Below are positions 28,051 through 36,506 of a DNA stretch of 63,125 nucleotides, piece by piece. The translations under genes were made by a program, and so were the position numbers. The notes beneath the pieces are model-generated. The model saw nothing but the letters and a program-made list of their open reading frames with translations. It made no database searches and had not been told where the DNA came from. Location: assembly GCA_021730935.1 (NCBI GenBank), contig JAKFYJ010000035.1, forward strand, positions 1-63,125, read 5' to 3'. Position 1 is the first letter of the stretch, and every line of letters begins with the position of its first letter. Origin of the DNA: Elusimicrobiota bacterium. Lineage in GTDB: Bacteria > Elusimicrobiota > Elusimicrobia > 2-02-FULL-39-32.

Positions 28051-28689
28051 CTAAGAGGAGTGGACATTATACATTTTTGATTTTAATTCCGCAATAGATC
28101 TCATGACCTCGTCGGAAAAATCCTGATAATCCTGCTTGCTTCCTTCCGGTTTGGGAGGATAGAGCGGTTTGCCGAAAGTCACATAAAGCTTCTTGAAACT
28201 GGAAAATTTTTCGCTGTTCTGCACGCAGATCGGGATCACCGGAGTCCGCGTTTTATAGGCCAGCATGCCGATGCCCGCTTTCGCTTGCCCGATTTCCCCC
28301 GTCTTGCTCCTTTGCCCTTCGGGGAACAAGAGGAGCCTGCCTCCGGTCAGAAGGATCTGCTGAGCTTTTTTAAAGGCTCCGATATCGTGATCAAACCTGC
28401 GCACTGGAAAAGAATTCAGGTGCGTGATATACCATCCTATAAATGGAATCCTGAAAAGTTCTTCTTTGGCAAAATAATGGATGGGTTTTTTGAGGGTGGA
28501 GCCCACGAGAGGCGGATCCACATTGGAGATGTGGTTGGCGGCGAAGAGCACAGACCCTTCAGCCGGAATATTTTCTTCGCCCGAAATTTTAAGCCGCCAG
28601 ATTGAGGAGAATATGAAATAGGTCGCGTATCGCGTGAACCAATAGATAAACCGCGAATAGAGCTTTTTCTTTTCCAGCCTCTCGCTCAT
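28051..28689 (-). CDS. plsC: 1-acyl-sn-glycerol-3-phosphate acyltransferase
   Basis: A 212-residue PlsC-type acyltransferase. The catalytic NHxxxxD motif is NHISNVD (near residue 51), followed by FPVRR and the substrate-binding LFPEGQRS. A hydrophobic segment near residues 13-32 (FIYWFTRYATYFIFSSIWRL) associates it with the membrane. It would acylate lysophosphatidic acid to phosphatidic acid in phospholipid synthesis. It lies 2 bp after cmk and 10 bp before rpsA; a cmk-plsC-rpsA order is found in several bacterial groups. Confidence 0.92.
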   Translation of the reverse strand: MSERLEKKKLYSRFIYWFTRYATYFIFSSIWRLKISGEENIPAEGSVLFAANHISNVDPPLVGSTLKKPIHYFAKEELFRIPFIGWYITHLNSFPVRRFDHDIGAFKKAQQILLTGGRLLLFPEGQRSKTGEIGQAKAGIGMLAYKTRTPVIPICVQNSEKFSSFKKLYVTFGKPLYPPKPEGSKQDYQDFSDEVMRSIAELKSKMYNVHSS

Positions 28690-28691
28690 GC

Positions 28692-29366
28692 TTATTTCCC
28701 CCGACGGACGGCGTCCAAAATGCTCTGAGCCACCTGCGCGAGGCTCAAATGCGTGGAGTCAATCACGATGGCGTCCGAGGCCTGTCTCAGAGGCGAAATT
28801 CCCCGCGTTTTGTCTTTATAGTCTCTCTGGGCAAGCGCGTGGGCGATTTTCTCGAGGTTAACCCTTTTGCCTTTCGCTTTGAGCTCAAGATATCTCCTCT
28901 GCGCCCGCTGGATGGGAGACGCGTCAAGATAAAATTTATATTCGGCTTTCGGAAAAATCCGCGTCCCGATGTCCCGGCCTTCCATCACCACCCCGCCTTT
29001 TTTCCCCATGTCTTTCTGCATCTGATTCAAAACTTTTCTCACGCCCTTCACTTTGGCGATTTCGTTGGTGTGCAGGCTGACCCGCTCTGAACGGATGCGG
29101 TTGGAAACGTCTTTGCCGTCCACGAATATGCGCACGCTGCCGTCGCGCTTGGACTTGAAAACCATCTGGGTCCTCTGGGCCAGTTCCGCGAGCTGTTCAG
29201 CGTCGTGCAGGTTGAGGTGTTCTTCCAAAGCTTTCCAGGTGAGGCCGCGATACATCGCGCCGGTGTCGATATAAACGAAATGCAGTTCTTTGGCCACCAT
29301 TTTGGCGATGGTGGATTTTCCGGCTCCAGCAGGCCCGTCGATAGCGATGATGGGTTTTTTCTTCAT
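28692..29366 (-). CDS. cmk: Cytidylate kinase
   Basis: A 224-residue (d)CMP kinase. Walker A is IDGPAGAGKST, followed by DTGAMYRG, VVMEGRDIGTRIFP and a lid helix (SPIQRAQRR). It phosphorylates CMP and dCMP for nucleotide recycling. The start at 29366 places MKKKPIIAIDGPAG at the usual distance and makes an ATGA overlap with the aroA stop. An in-frame ATG at 29426 would overlap aroA by 64 bases and is less likely. Confidence 0.95.
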   Translation of the reverse strand: MKKKPIIAIDGPAGAGKSTIAKMVAKELHFVYIDTGAMYRGLTWKALEEHLNLHDAEQLAELAQRTQMVFKSKRDGSVRIFVDGKDVSNRIRSERVSLHTNEIAKVKGVRKVLNQMQKDMGKKGGVVMEGRDIGTRIFPKAEYKFYLDASPIQRAQRRYLELKAKGKRVNLEKIAHALAQRDYKDKTRGISPLRQASDAIVIDSTHLSLAQVAQSILDAVRRGK

Positions 29367-30646
29367 GAATTCTTGACCAATTTTTTGAGGTCTCCCAGGA
29401 AATTCGGATAAGACACTTTCGTGCACGAAAAATTCTTTATCGTGATTTTTCCCTGAGATATGAGATTGGCAACCGCGAGAGACATTGCGATCCTATGGTC
29501 ATGATAAGATTCGCAAACGGCTCCGCACAGAGCCGTGGGACCCTGAATGACCAGTCCATCCGGTTTTTCTTTGATGTCCGCGCCCAGTTTGCCGAGCTCC
29601 ACCGCGAGAGCTTTCAAACGGTCGGACTCTTTCACCCTCAATTCTTCCGCTCCGCTCACTTCGGTTTTTCCCCGGGCCTGAGTGGCGAGGACGGCCAGGA
29701 TCGGCACTTCGTCGATCATGAGAGGGATTTCGTCTTTACGGATATCCGTTCCCTTGAGGGTGGAGTATTTCACTCGTATATCCCCCACAGGTTCAAAGCC
29801 GCTCAAACTCTTTTTTATTATTTTGATGTCCGCGCCCATTCTTTTGAGGATTGGGAAAAGCCCCGTGCGGGTGGGGTTCAGATTCACATTTTTTATGACG
29901 ATGTCCGAACCCGGGACAATCAAGGCCGCCGCGATAAAAAACGCCGCGCTGGAAAAATCTCCCGGGACCGTCATGGAGAAACTTTTGAGCCGGCCGCCCT
30001 TTTTGATGCTGACTTTGTTGGGTGATGACAGAGGACTGTTGGGATTAAATTGAATTTTAGCCCCCAACTGCTTGAGCATTCTCTCTGTATGGTCCCGCGA
30101 TTTTGTCGGCTCAGTCACCGTCGTGGTCCCGTCTGCGGACAGGCCCGCGAGGAGGATCGACGATTTCACTTGAGCGCTCGCAACAGGCAGCTGATAATTG
30201 ATCGCGCGGAGGTTGGGGTTTCCCTGAATTTTCAGAGGCGCGAAATTGCCGTCTTTGGCATGGATCACTGCGCCCATTTGTTTCAGGGGCACCATCACGC
30301 GTTTCATGGGCCTCTTCGAAAGCGAGGCGTCGCCCGTGAGCGTCGAATCAAAATTTTGAGACGACAAAAGTCCTGCCAGAAGCCGCATGGAAGTCCCGGA
30401 ATTTTGGCAGTTGATGGCCGTGCCGGGGCGTTTCAGAAGGCCTCCCCTCACCTTCCAGATTTTCTTTTGAACGCTCACTTGGATTCCCAGTTTTTTGAAA
30501 GCGGAGAGGGTGGAGAGGCAGTCTCCCGTTGCGAGAGGGTTTTTGATGACGGACAAGCCGTGCGCGAGGGCCGAAAAAAACAGGGCGCGGTGCGTGATGG
30601 ATTTGTCGGGCGGAGGAGAATAAGTTCCCCGAAGAACGCGCTTCAC
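29363..30646 (-). CDS. aroA: 3-phosphoshikimate 1-carboxyvinyltransferase (EPSP synthase)
   Basis: A 427-residue EPSP synthase, which joins shikimate 3-phosphate and phosphoenolpyruvate in the shikimate pathway. PPDKSITHRAL, NSGTSMRLLAG, KSRDHTERML, KESDRLKAL and YHDHRIAMS are the hallmark motifs. I chose the GTG at 30646 (VKRVLRGTYSPPPDKS) because it overlaps the tyrA stop as GTGA and gives the normal length; an ATG at 30694 would add 16 residues with no family similarity. The SGTS and GTY segments should be checked before predicting glyphosate sensitivity. Confidence 0.95.
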   Translation of the reverse strand: MKRVLRGTYSPPPDKSITHRALFFSALAHGLSVIKNPLATGDCLSTLSAFKKLGIQVSVQKKIWKVRGGLLKRPGTAINCQNSGTSMRLLAGLLSSQNFDSTLTGDASLSKRPMKRVMVPLKQMGAVIHAKDGNFAPLKIQGNPNLRAINYQLPVASAQVKSSILLAGLSADGTTTVTEPTKSRDHTERMLKQLGAKIQFNPNSPLSSPNKVSIKKGGRLKSFSMTVPGDFSSAAFFIAAALIVPGSDIVIKNVNLNPTRTGLFPILKRMGADIKIIKKSLSGFEPVGDIRVKYSTLKGTDIRKDEIPLMIDEVPILAVLATQARGKTEVSGAEELRVKESDRLKALAVELGKLGADIKEKPDGLVIQGPTALCGAVCESYHDHRIAMSLAVANLISQGKITIKNFSCTKVSYPNFLGDLKKLVKNS

Positions 30647-31488
30647 AGAAGTTTTTTGCGGCCCGCCCTGGCCTGGGCAAAGAAAGATTCCCACTCAGCC
30701 TCGGGAGATTTGGAAGCCTCAATTTTGTTCACGAGGCGCAAAAGCATGTCGCGATAAGATTTTATCGCTCCGATCAAAAATTTCTGGTTCGCCGTCGAGA
30801 TTTCGGCCCACTGTTTGGAATCCGAATCCACGATGCGGGTGGTGTCTCTGAAAGATCCTGCCAGCAATTTTGCCGTGCGTTTATCTTTGTGGTTTAAATT
30901 TGTGATGAGCTGGGCGAATGCGCTGGAAATGACGTGAGGCAGGTGGCTCGTTTGCGCGACTAAAATGTCATGGATGTCGGGTTTCAGGATCAGGGGCAAG
31001 GCGCCGATGGATTTCCAGAATTGGGTGAGGAGCTTCAAAGAGTTTTTCGAGGAACCTTCTGACGGACAAAGGGCCACGGTCGCGTTGTGATAAAGGTCCG
31101 CCCTGGAATTTTCCGCGCCTGTTTTTTCGGATCCCGCCAAAGGGTGTCCGCCTATAAACCTGGCATCCGAAATGCCGTCGGCCATGCCGGATTTCACGCT
31201 CCCGATGTCTGAGACGACGGCATCGGCTTTCAGGTGAGGCGCGATTTTCTGGAAGGTCGGGACAATTTGTGAGACCGCGGTGCAGAGGATGACGAGGTCC
31301 GCTTCCCTCACTGCGGCAAGGTCGACGGAGATTTCATCGCACGCGCCGATTTTCTTCGCGTTTTTGAGGCGCGATAAATTTCTTCCCAGGCCGAGGACCC
31401 GCCAGGGGAGTTTACGCTTTTTTACGGCGAGGCCGACGGATCCCCCCATCATGCCCACGCCAATGACCGCTAAGGTTTTTTTAGGCAT
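30643..31488 (-). CDS. tyrA: Prephenate dehydrogenase
   Basis: A 281-residue NAD(P)-dependent dehydrogenase converting prephenate to 4-hydroxyphenylpyruvate for tyrosine synthesis. The Rossmann loop is VIGVGMMGGSVGLAV, then ILCTAVSQI, SDIGSVKSG, FIGGHPLAGSEKTG and SHLPHVISSAFA. There is no fused chorismate mutase; that activity is on PheA at 33656. It is coupled to aroA by a GTGA overlap and lies 11 bp downstream of the DAHP synthase gene. Confidence 0.95.
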   Translation of the reverse strand: MPKKTLAVIGVGMMGGSVGLAVKKRKLPWRVLGLGRNLSRLKNAKKIGACDEISVDLAAVREADLVILCTAVSQIVPTFQKIAPHLKADAVVSDIGSVKSGMADGISDARFIGGHPLAGSEKTGAENSRADLYHNATVALCPSEGSSKNSLKLLTQFWKSIGALPLILKPDIHDILVAQTSHLPHVISSAFAQLITNLNHKDKRTAKLLAGSFRDTTRIVDSDSKQWAEISTANQKFLIGAIKSYRDMLLRLVNKIEASKSPEAEWESFFAQARAGRKKLL

Positions 31489-31499
31489 TCAGCCCGGTG

Positions 31500-32513
31500 T
31501 TATATCGTCCGGCCGACGGCGAGGGCCACTTTGCGCATTTCATTCATGAGAGAATCAAACATGACGGGCAAGAGCGCCTGGGGGCCGTCCGAAAGAGCTT
31601 CCGTGGGTTTGGGGTGGACTTCCACCATCACTCCGTCCGCGCCTGCCGCAATGCCCGCAAGAGCGATGGATCCGATGTAATCCCGAACCCCCACGCCGTG
31701 AGACGGGTCAATGATGACGGGCAAGTGGCTCAGGTGCTTGATGGTTGGAATCGCGTTGATGTCCATGGTGAAGCGGGTCGCGGTCTCAAATGTGCGGATT
31801 CCGCGTTCGCAGAAAAACACATTGCGGTTTCCCTTGGCGACGATATATTCCGCGCTCATGAGCCATTCTTCGATGGTGTTGGCCATTCCGCGTTTCAGCA
31901 TCACGGGCTTTTTGCTCTGCCCCACTTCGCGCAAAAGATCAAAATTCTGTCCGTTCCTGGCCCCGATCTGGAGGATGTCTGCGTATTTGCAGACGATCTC
32001 CACTTGCCGCGTGTCCATGACTTCGGTCACGACCGGAAGTCCGGTGAGCTTTCTTGCCTCAGCCAAATATTTGAGTGCCGTTTCACCGTGGCCCTGAAAT
32101 GCATAAGGCGAAGTCCGGGGTTTAAAGGCCCCGCCGCGCAAAATGTGCGCGCCGCTTTTCTTGACCTCTCTCGCGCAGGTCATCAAATTTTCTCGCGTGT
32201 CCACCGAGCAGGGGCCCGCGAACACGACGACTTGCTGGCCGCCCAATTTCACGCCTTTGATATCGATGACCGTGTTGTCTTTCTTGAATTCGCGGCTCAC
32301 CATCTTATAGGGCTTTAAAATGGGGGTGACGGTTTCCACGCCTTCGAGAGATTCGAGCTGTTGTTTATGCTTGTGCTCGTTCGCCCCGATCACGCCGATG
32401 ATGGTCTTGACCGCGCCGTGAGAGACGTGCGGAGTGAGACCGAATTTTTTGATGGACTTGGTGATGTTGTCCACCTGTTTTTTATTGATGCCGGATTTCA
32501 ATGTAATGATCAT
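31500..32513 (-). CDS. aroF: 3-deoxy-7-phosphoheptulonate (DAHP) synthase
   Basis: A 337-residue DAHP synthase that condenses phosphoenolpyruvate and erythrose 4-phosphate, the first shikimate-pathway step. Residues 1-65 form a ferredoxin-like/ACT-type regulatory domain as in the Thermotoga-type enzymes. The barrel carries FAGPCSVD, RGGAFKPRTSPYAFQG, QIGARNGQNFDLL, LKRGMA and IIDPSHGVG. The regulatory domain suggests feedback inhibition by tyrosine or phenylalanine (inference). It overlaps hisC by four bases. Confidence 0.95.
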   Translation of the reverse strand: MIITLKSGINKKQVDNITKSIKKFGLTPHVSHGAVKTIIGVIGANEHKHKQQLESLEGVETVTPILKPYKMVSREFKKDNTVIDIKGVKLGGQQVVVFAGPCSVDTRENLMTCAREVKKSGAHILRGGAFKPRTSPYAFQGHGETALKYLAEARKLTGLPVVTEVMDTRQVEIVCKYADILQIGARNGQNFDLLREVGQSKKPVMLKRGMANTIEEWLMSAEYIVAKGNRNVFFCERGIRTFETATRFTMDINAIPTIKHLSHLPVIIDPSHGVGVRDYIGSIALAGIAAGADGVMVEVHPKPTEALSDGPQALLPVMFDSLMNEMRKVALAVGRTI

Positions 32514-33634
32514 TTGTACAGCTCCTTAAGCTTTTGGATAAAAAATTTATTCTCTTCCATTTTTCCGATGGAAACTCTCACTCGCTCCGTGAATCCATAT
32601 TCGTCCATGGCGCGCACGATCACGCCCTTCTTGAGGAGAGCCTTAAAAACATCTTTTCCCTTCCTGGGCGCAACATCGATCAAAATAAAATTGCCCGCGG
32701 AACATAAATAAGGAATCCCGATTTTTTCCAGTTCGCGGACGACATAATCCATCCCTTCCGACGCCGCTTTCACGCTCCGTTGGATATGCGCTTGGTCATC
32801 CAGAGCCGCGATCGCTCCGGCCTGTGCCGTCGTCGCGACATTGAAAGGCGGCCTCACTCGGTCCATCGCGGAAACCGCTTCGCTCTTGCCGATGCCATAA
32901 CCGATCCGCAAACCCGCCAGGCCATAAGCTTTTGAAAAGGTCCGCAAAACCATAAAATTGGAATTCTCTTTAAAATATTTGATCGTGTCCGGATAATCCC
33001 CGGCCATTTTTTTCGCGAATTCATAATACGCCTCGTCGAAAACGGCGAAAGGCGGAGTCTTGGAACGCCCGGTGCGCGCGCGATAAATTTCAATAAACTC
33101 TCTCAAATCGGAATCGCTGGAATAGGTTCCCGTGGGATTGTTGGGGTTTGCGATGAAGATCGCTTTCGTCTTTGAATTGATTTTGAGCGCCATGGCCTTC
33201 AGGTCATGCTTAAAATCTTTCATGGGCACTGTGACGGTTTTGGCTCCCATCAGGTCTCCCGCCATTTTATAGCGGATGAACGCGTGGGCGGAAACAATGA
33301 TCTCGTCGCCCGGCTTAAAAAAGGTTTTCCCCAAAATTTCTATGATTTCGTCGGAACCCGCGCCCAAAATCACTTCTTCAAAGTTCACGCCCAGTTTTTT
33401 TGCGATGGCGCGTTTGAGGAGGGTTCCCGGGCCTTCCGGATAACGGAACGAGAATTTTGCCGAATCCGCAATGGCGCGCGCCGCCTTGGGAGAAGTTCCC
33501 AGCGCGTTCTCGTTCGAGGCGAGTTTGATGATTTTCTTGAGGCCCAGCTCGCGCCGGACTTCTTCAATAGGTTTGCCCGGCAGATACGGCTCAAAATGCC
33601 GCACCTCCGGCCTGATCATGGCCGAGATATCCAT
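32510..33634 (-). CDS. hisC: Histidinol-phosphate / aromatic aminotransferase
   Basis: A 374-residue fold-type I PLP aminotransferase of the HisC family. LASNENALGTSPKA, ANPNNPTGTY, the PLP lysine region FSKAYGLAGLRIGYG and RVSIGKMEENKFFI are visible. The enzyme class accepts histidinol phosphate and, in many organisms, phenylpyruvate and hydroxyphenylpyruvate. Its position between pheA and aroF in an aromatic cluster, with no other his genes here, favours a role in the last transamination step of Phe and Tyr synthesis; histidine use is not excluded. Confidence 0.92.
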   Translation of the reverse strand: MDISAMIRPEVRHFEPYLPGKPIEEVRRELGLKKIIKLASNENALGTSPKAARAIADSAKFSFRYPEGPGTLLKRAIAKKLGVNFEEVILGAGSDEIIEILGKTFFKPGDEIIVSAHAFIRYKMAGDLMGAKTVTVPMKDFKHDLKAMALKINSKTKAIFIANPNNPTGTYSSDSDLREFIEIYRARTGRSKTPPFAVFDEAYYEFAKKMAGDYPDTIKYFKENSNFMVLRTFSKAYGLAGLRIGYGIGKSEAVSAMDRVRPPFNVATTAQAGAIAALDDQAHIQRSVKAASEGMDYVVRELEKIGIPYLCSAGNFILIDVAPRKGKDVFKALLKKGVIVRAMDEYGFTERVRVSIGKMEENKFFIQKLKELYK

Positions 33635-33655
33635 AAGCGTTATAGTTTACAAAAT

Positions 33656-34726
33656 TTAGTCGTTTTTCGGGTAAGAGCCCAAAATCTTGACCGTCAGGCA
33701 CGAGCGTTTGAGGTCGGTCAACGCTTTCTGGATGTGCGGGTCGGACTGGTGGCCGGTGAAATCGACGAAGAAGAGATATTCCCACGCTTTGCGCTTTGTG
33801 GGGCGCGACTCGATCTTGGTGAGGTTCAGGCCGTATTTCTTGAAGACGGAAAGGATGTCGTTCAGGGCGCCGACGCGGTCTTTGATCGAGAGTAAAATGG
33901 AGGTTTTGTCTTTGCCGGAAGGGGCGGGAGAGTGCTTGCCGATCACGAGGAAGCGCGTATAATTTTCTTTATAGTCCTCGATGCCGGCGGCGACGACCTT
34001 GAGATTATAAATTTTGGCGGCGAGCGAGGAGGCCACGGCGGCGGCAGAGGCGTCCAAAGAGGCCTGGAGCGCGGCGTCAGCGGTGGAAGCGGACTCGGAG
34101 ATCTCCGCTTTGGGCAGGCGGCTTTGCAGCCAATTGCGGCACTGGGCGAGCGCTTGCGGGAAAGAATAAACGCGCTTGATCTTGGACATTTCGCCGGAGG
34201 GCGAGAGAAGATAATGAGAAATCGGCTCTTCGCGCTCTGCGCAGATCATGAGGTCTGAATTCATGAACATGTCCAGCGTGTGGTTGACCACGCCTTCGGT
34301 TGAATTTTCGATCGGGACCACGCCGAAATCGGCCCGGCCTTTCTCCACCTCAACGAAAACATCGGAAATGGATTTTTGCGGGATCATTTGACTGCCTTTG
34401 CCGAAATGTTTGAGCGCGGCCTGGTGGGTGAAGGTCGCTTCCGGGCCGAAATAGGAGATGCGGAGTTTTTTCTGCACATTTCTGGACGCGTTGATGATTT
34501 CCTGGAAGATGGCTTCAACGTCGTCGTCGGAAAGAGGGGCGAGTTTTTTGGAAAGGAGGCGGTTCATGATTTCCCGTTCCCGCGTGCTGGAATAGACCCC
34601 TTCGCCGAGCTCGGATTTGACGGCCCAGATTTTCTTGGCCAGCTCTCCGCGCTTGATTAAAAGAGAGAGGATGGAATCATCAATTTTGTCGATCTGGCGC
34701 CGGATCAGATTCAGGTTCTTTTTCAT
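33656..34726 (-). CDS. pheA: Bifunctional chorismate mutase / prephenate dehydratase
   Basis: A 356-residue fusion. Residues 1-85 are an AroQ chorismate mutase (IRRQIDKIDDSILSLLIKRG). Residues about 90-270 are prephenate dehydratase (FGPEATFTHQAALKHFG, VPIENSTEGVVNHTLD, NYTRFLVIG). Residues about 275-350 are an ACT domain (DRVGALNDIL, then TKIESRPTK) for allosteric feedback by phenylalanine. Start ATG at 34726 (MKKNLNLIRRQ) is at the usual distance; an upstream ATG at 34810 would run into pgeF. It is the first of pheA-hisC-aroF-tyrA-aroA and overlaps pgeF by four bases. Confidence 0.95.
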   Translation of the reverse strand: MKKNLNLIRRQIDKIDDSILSLLIKRGELAKKIWAVKSELGEGVYSSTREREIMNRLLSKKLAPLSDDDVEAIFQEIINASRNVQKKLRISYFGPEATFTHQAALKHFGKGSQMIPQKSISDVFVEVEKGRADFGVVPIENSTEGVVNHTLDMFMNSDLMICAEREEPISHYLLSPSGEMSKIKRVYSFPQALAQCRNWLQSRLPKAEISESASTADAALQASLDASAAAVASSLAAKIYNLKVVAAGIEDYKENYTRFLVIGKHSPAPSGKDKTSILLSIKDRVGALNDILSVFKKYGLNLTKIESRPTKRKAWEYLFFVDFTGHQSDPHIQKALTDLKRSCLTVKILGSYPKND

Positions 34727-35373
34727 TGGGTTTTCAGAATATATGATAACATTCTTTCCTCGGTTTTTGTCTTGCGGAATGAAAAAAATCCGGGATCGCA
34801 GAAGGTGCATCGGGCATCCGCCTCGATGGATTTCGAAGGCATGCCCAGTTCCCCCGCCTCTTTGAGGATTGCTTTTTTGAGGCTCAAGAGGGACTTGTCT
34901 CCCTTCAGTTCGGAAGCGGTTTTGGAAAACCGTCTGGCGGTGTCGTGGCCCACTTCATAACAGCATTGCTGGATGTGAGGGCCGAGCTGCATTTTGACGT
35001 CTCTGGGGGAGAGCCTCCAGCGGGACTGCATTTTGGAAAGGGCTTCGGTCAGGATTTTTCTGGAAACTCCGCGCCAGCCGGCATGGAGCGCGCCCACGAC
35101 TTGTTCGTCGCTGGACCAAAGCAGGATGGGCATGCAGTCCGCCGAATAAACCCCGACGGCAATTCCCGTCATGTCGGTCAAAAGCCCGTCAGCGGCATGA
35201 TGGACCCTGGGCGTGAAAGAATCCGCGATCACCACTTTGGTTTCATGCACTTGCTTGCCGGTCACGAGCTGGTCCGGAGTGACGCCCTGTTTTTTGAGGA
35301 GGCGTTCCAGAGCTGGAGCGTCTTTGGCGTTGCCGTCTTCGGCCGTGGAAAAATATCGGATGAGGCGGGTCAA
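34723..35373 (-). CDS. pgeF: Peptidoglycan editing factor / laccase-domain protein (YfiH family)
   Basis: A 216-residue protein of the YfiH/DUF152 (PgeF) family. Metal-site motifs are present: TGKQVHETKV, YSADCMPIL, HAGWRGV and GPHIQQCCYEVG. Members are copper- or zinc-binding enzymes reported with polyphenol oxidase, purine nucleoside and peptidoglycan-editing activities. The location directly after ftsZ in a division cluster fits a cell-wall role. It overlaps ftsZ by four bases and pheA by four bases, so the division and aromatic clusters appear continuous. Confidence 0.9.
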   Translation of the reverse strand: MTRLIRYFSTAEDGNAKDAPALERLLKKQGVTPDQLVTGKQVHETKVVIADSFTPRVHHAADGLLTDMTGIAVGVYSADCMPILLWSSDEQVVGALHAGWRGVSRKILTEALSKMQSRWRLSPRDVKMQLGPHIQQCCYEVGHDTARRFSKTASELKGDKSLLSLKKAILKEAGELGMPSKSIEADARCTFCDPGFFSFRKTKTEERMLSYILKTQ

Positions 35374-36506
35374 TTAAATTTTGGGGCGGGCTTCCGTCTC
35401 AAAAATGCCGGCTTGCGCAGGTCGAACGTGTCCAGGGTTGAAGGCTCTTCGTTCCGGATGATTTCCTGAACCGACTTTTTCCGGTCCGTCATGCGCCGTT
35501 CCCGGGTTGGCTGAGGGAGCGTGGCCTGGGTCCGGGTGACGGGAAAACCGGTTGCGATCACCGTGATGCGGATGGCGTCTTCAAGGGTTTCCTCGGTTCC
35601 AAGGCCGCCGAAAACTTTGGCGTCCGGGGAGACGACGGAATAAATGTGGTTCATGGCGTCTCGGACTTCGTGCATGGTAACGCCGCGCTTTTTGCCGCAG
35701 ATGTTGACGAGCAGTCCCTGCGCGCCTTCAATGGACACATTTTCCAGCAAGGGAGATTCCATCGCTTTCTGGGCGGCGATGATGGCTCGGTCGGGGCCGG
35801 TGGCTTCCCCCACGCCCATGAGCGCGTCTCCGGAATTCGTCATGAGGGTTTTCACATTGGCGAAATCCATGTTGATTTCCTGCGGGCGGGTGATGACGTC
35901 GGAGATGGCCTGAACCGCTTTTCGCAAAACATCGTCCACGATGTGGAAACAATCTTCCCAGGGCGTGTCATTTTCAATGACGGCAAACAGCCGGTCGTTG
36001 GGAATGACCACGAGCGTGTCTGTGTATTGTCTTAAATTTTTGATGCCGATTTCCGCCTGGTTCTGCCTGTGGCGCCCTTCAAACTCAAAGGGCCGGGTCA
36101 CGACGCCCACGGTGAGGATTCCAAGTTCCCTCGCGATCTTTGCCGCGATGGGGGCCGCTCCCGTTCCGGTTCCCCCGCCCATTCCGGCCGTGATGAAAAC
36201 GAGGTCGCATCCCATGAGAGCGTCCCGAAGTTCGGCTTCGGTTTCTTCGGCGGCCAGGCGGCCCTTTTCAGGATCCCCTCCGGCTCCAAGTCCCTTGGTG
36301 AGGTTGCTTCCAAGCTGAAGGCGCATGGGGGCCAACGACGAATGTTTCAGCCACTGCGCGTCGGTGTTGGCCGCGATGAATTCGACATTTTTTATGTTGG
36401 ACTGGATCATGCGGTTCACGGCATTTCCGCCGCCGCCGCCCACGCCCACCACGCGGAGAACCGCCGGCTGGTCCGTGAAATCTTCAGAAAATTTTATTTT
36501 AACCAT
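35370..36506 (-). CDS. ftsZ: Cell division protein FtsZ
   Basis: A 378-residue tubulin homologue that forms the Z ring. GGGGNAVNRMI at the N-terminus, the tubulin signature GMGGGTGTGAAP, NTDAQWL and DVITRPQEIN are all present. The C-terminal peptide FDLRKPAFLRR is the FtsA/ZipA-binding tail. It lies directly after ftsA (no gap) and is translationally coupled to pgeF. Several chlamydia-planctomycete relatives lack FtsZ, so a normal one is informative for placing the organism. Confidence 0.98.
   Translation of the reverse strand: MVKIKFSEDFTDQPAVLRVVGVGGGGGNAVNRMIQSNIKNVEFIAANTDAQWLKHSSLAPMRLQLGSNLTKGLGAGGDPEKGRLAAEETEAELRDALMGCDLVFITAGMGGGTGTGAAPIAAKIARELGILTVGVVTRPFEFEGRHRQNQAEIGIKNLRQYTDTLVVIPNDRLFAVIENDTPWEDCFHIVDDVLRKAVQAISDVITRPQEINMDFANVKTLMTNSGDALMGVGEATGPDRAIIAAQKAMESPLLENVSIEGAQGLLVNICGKKRGVTMHEVRDAMNHIYSVVSPDAKVFGGLGTEETLEDAIRITVIATGFPVTRTQATLPQPTRERRMTDRKKSVQEIIRNEEPSTLDTFDLRKPAFLRRKPAPKFN

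Noticed and set aside
33643-33662. GTTTACAAAA before hisC as another copy of the giant-gene element
   Set aside because: Only one half-motif is present, in the wrong orientation relative to hisC, and it lies in a tight operon gap.
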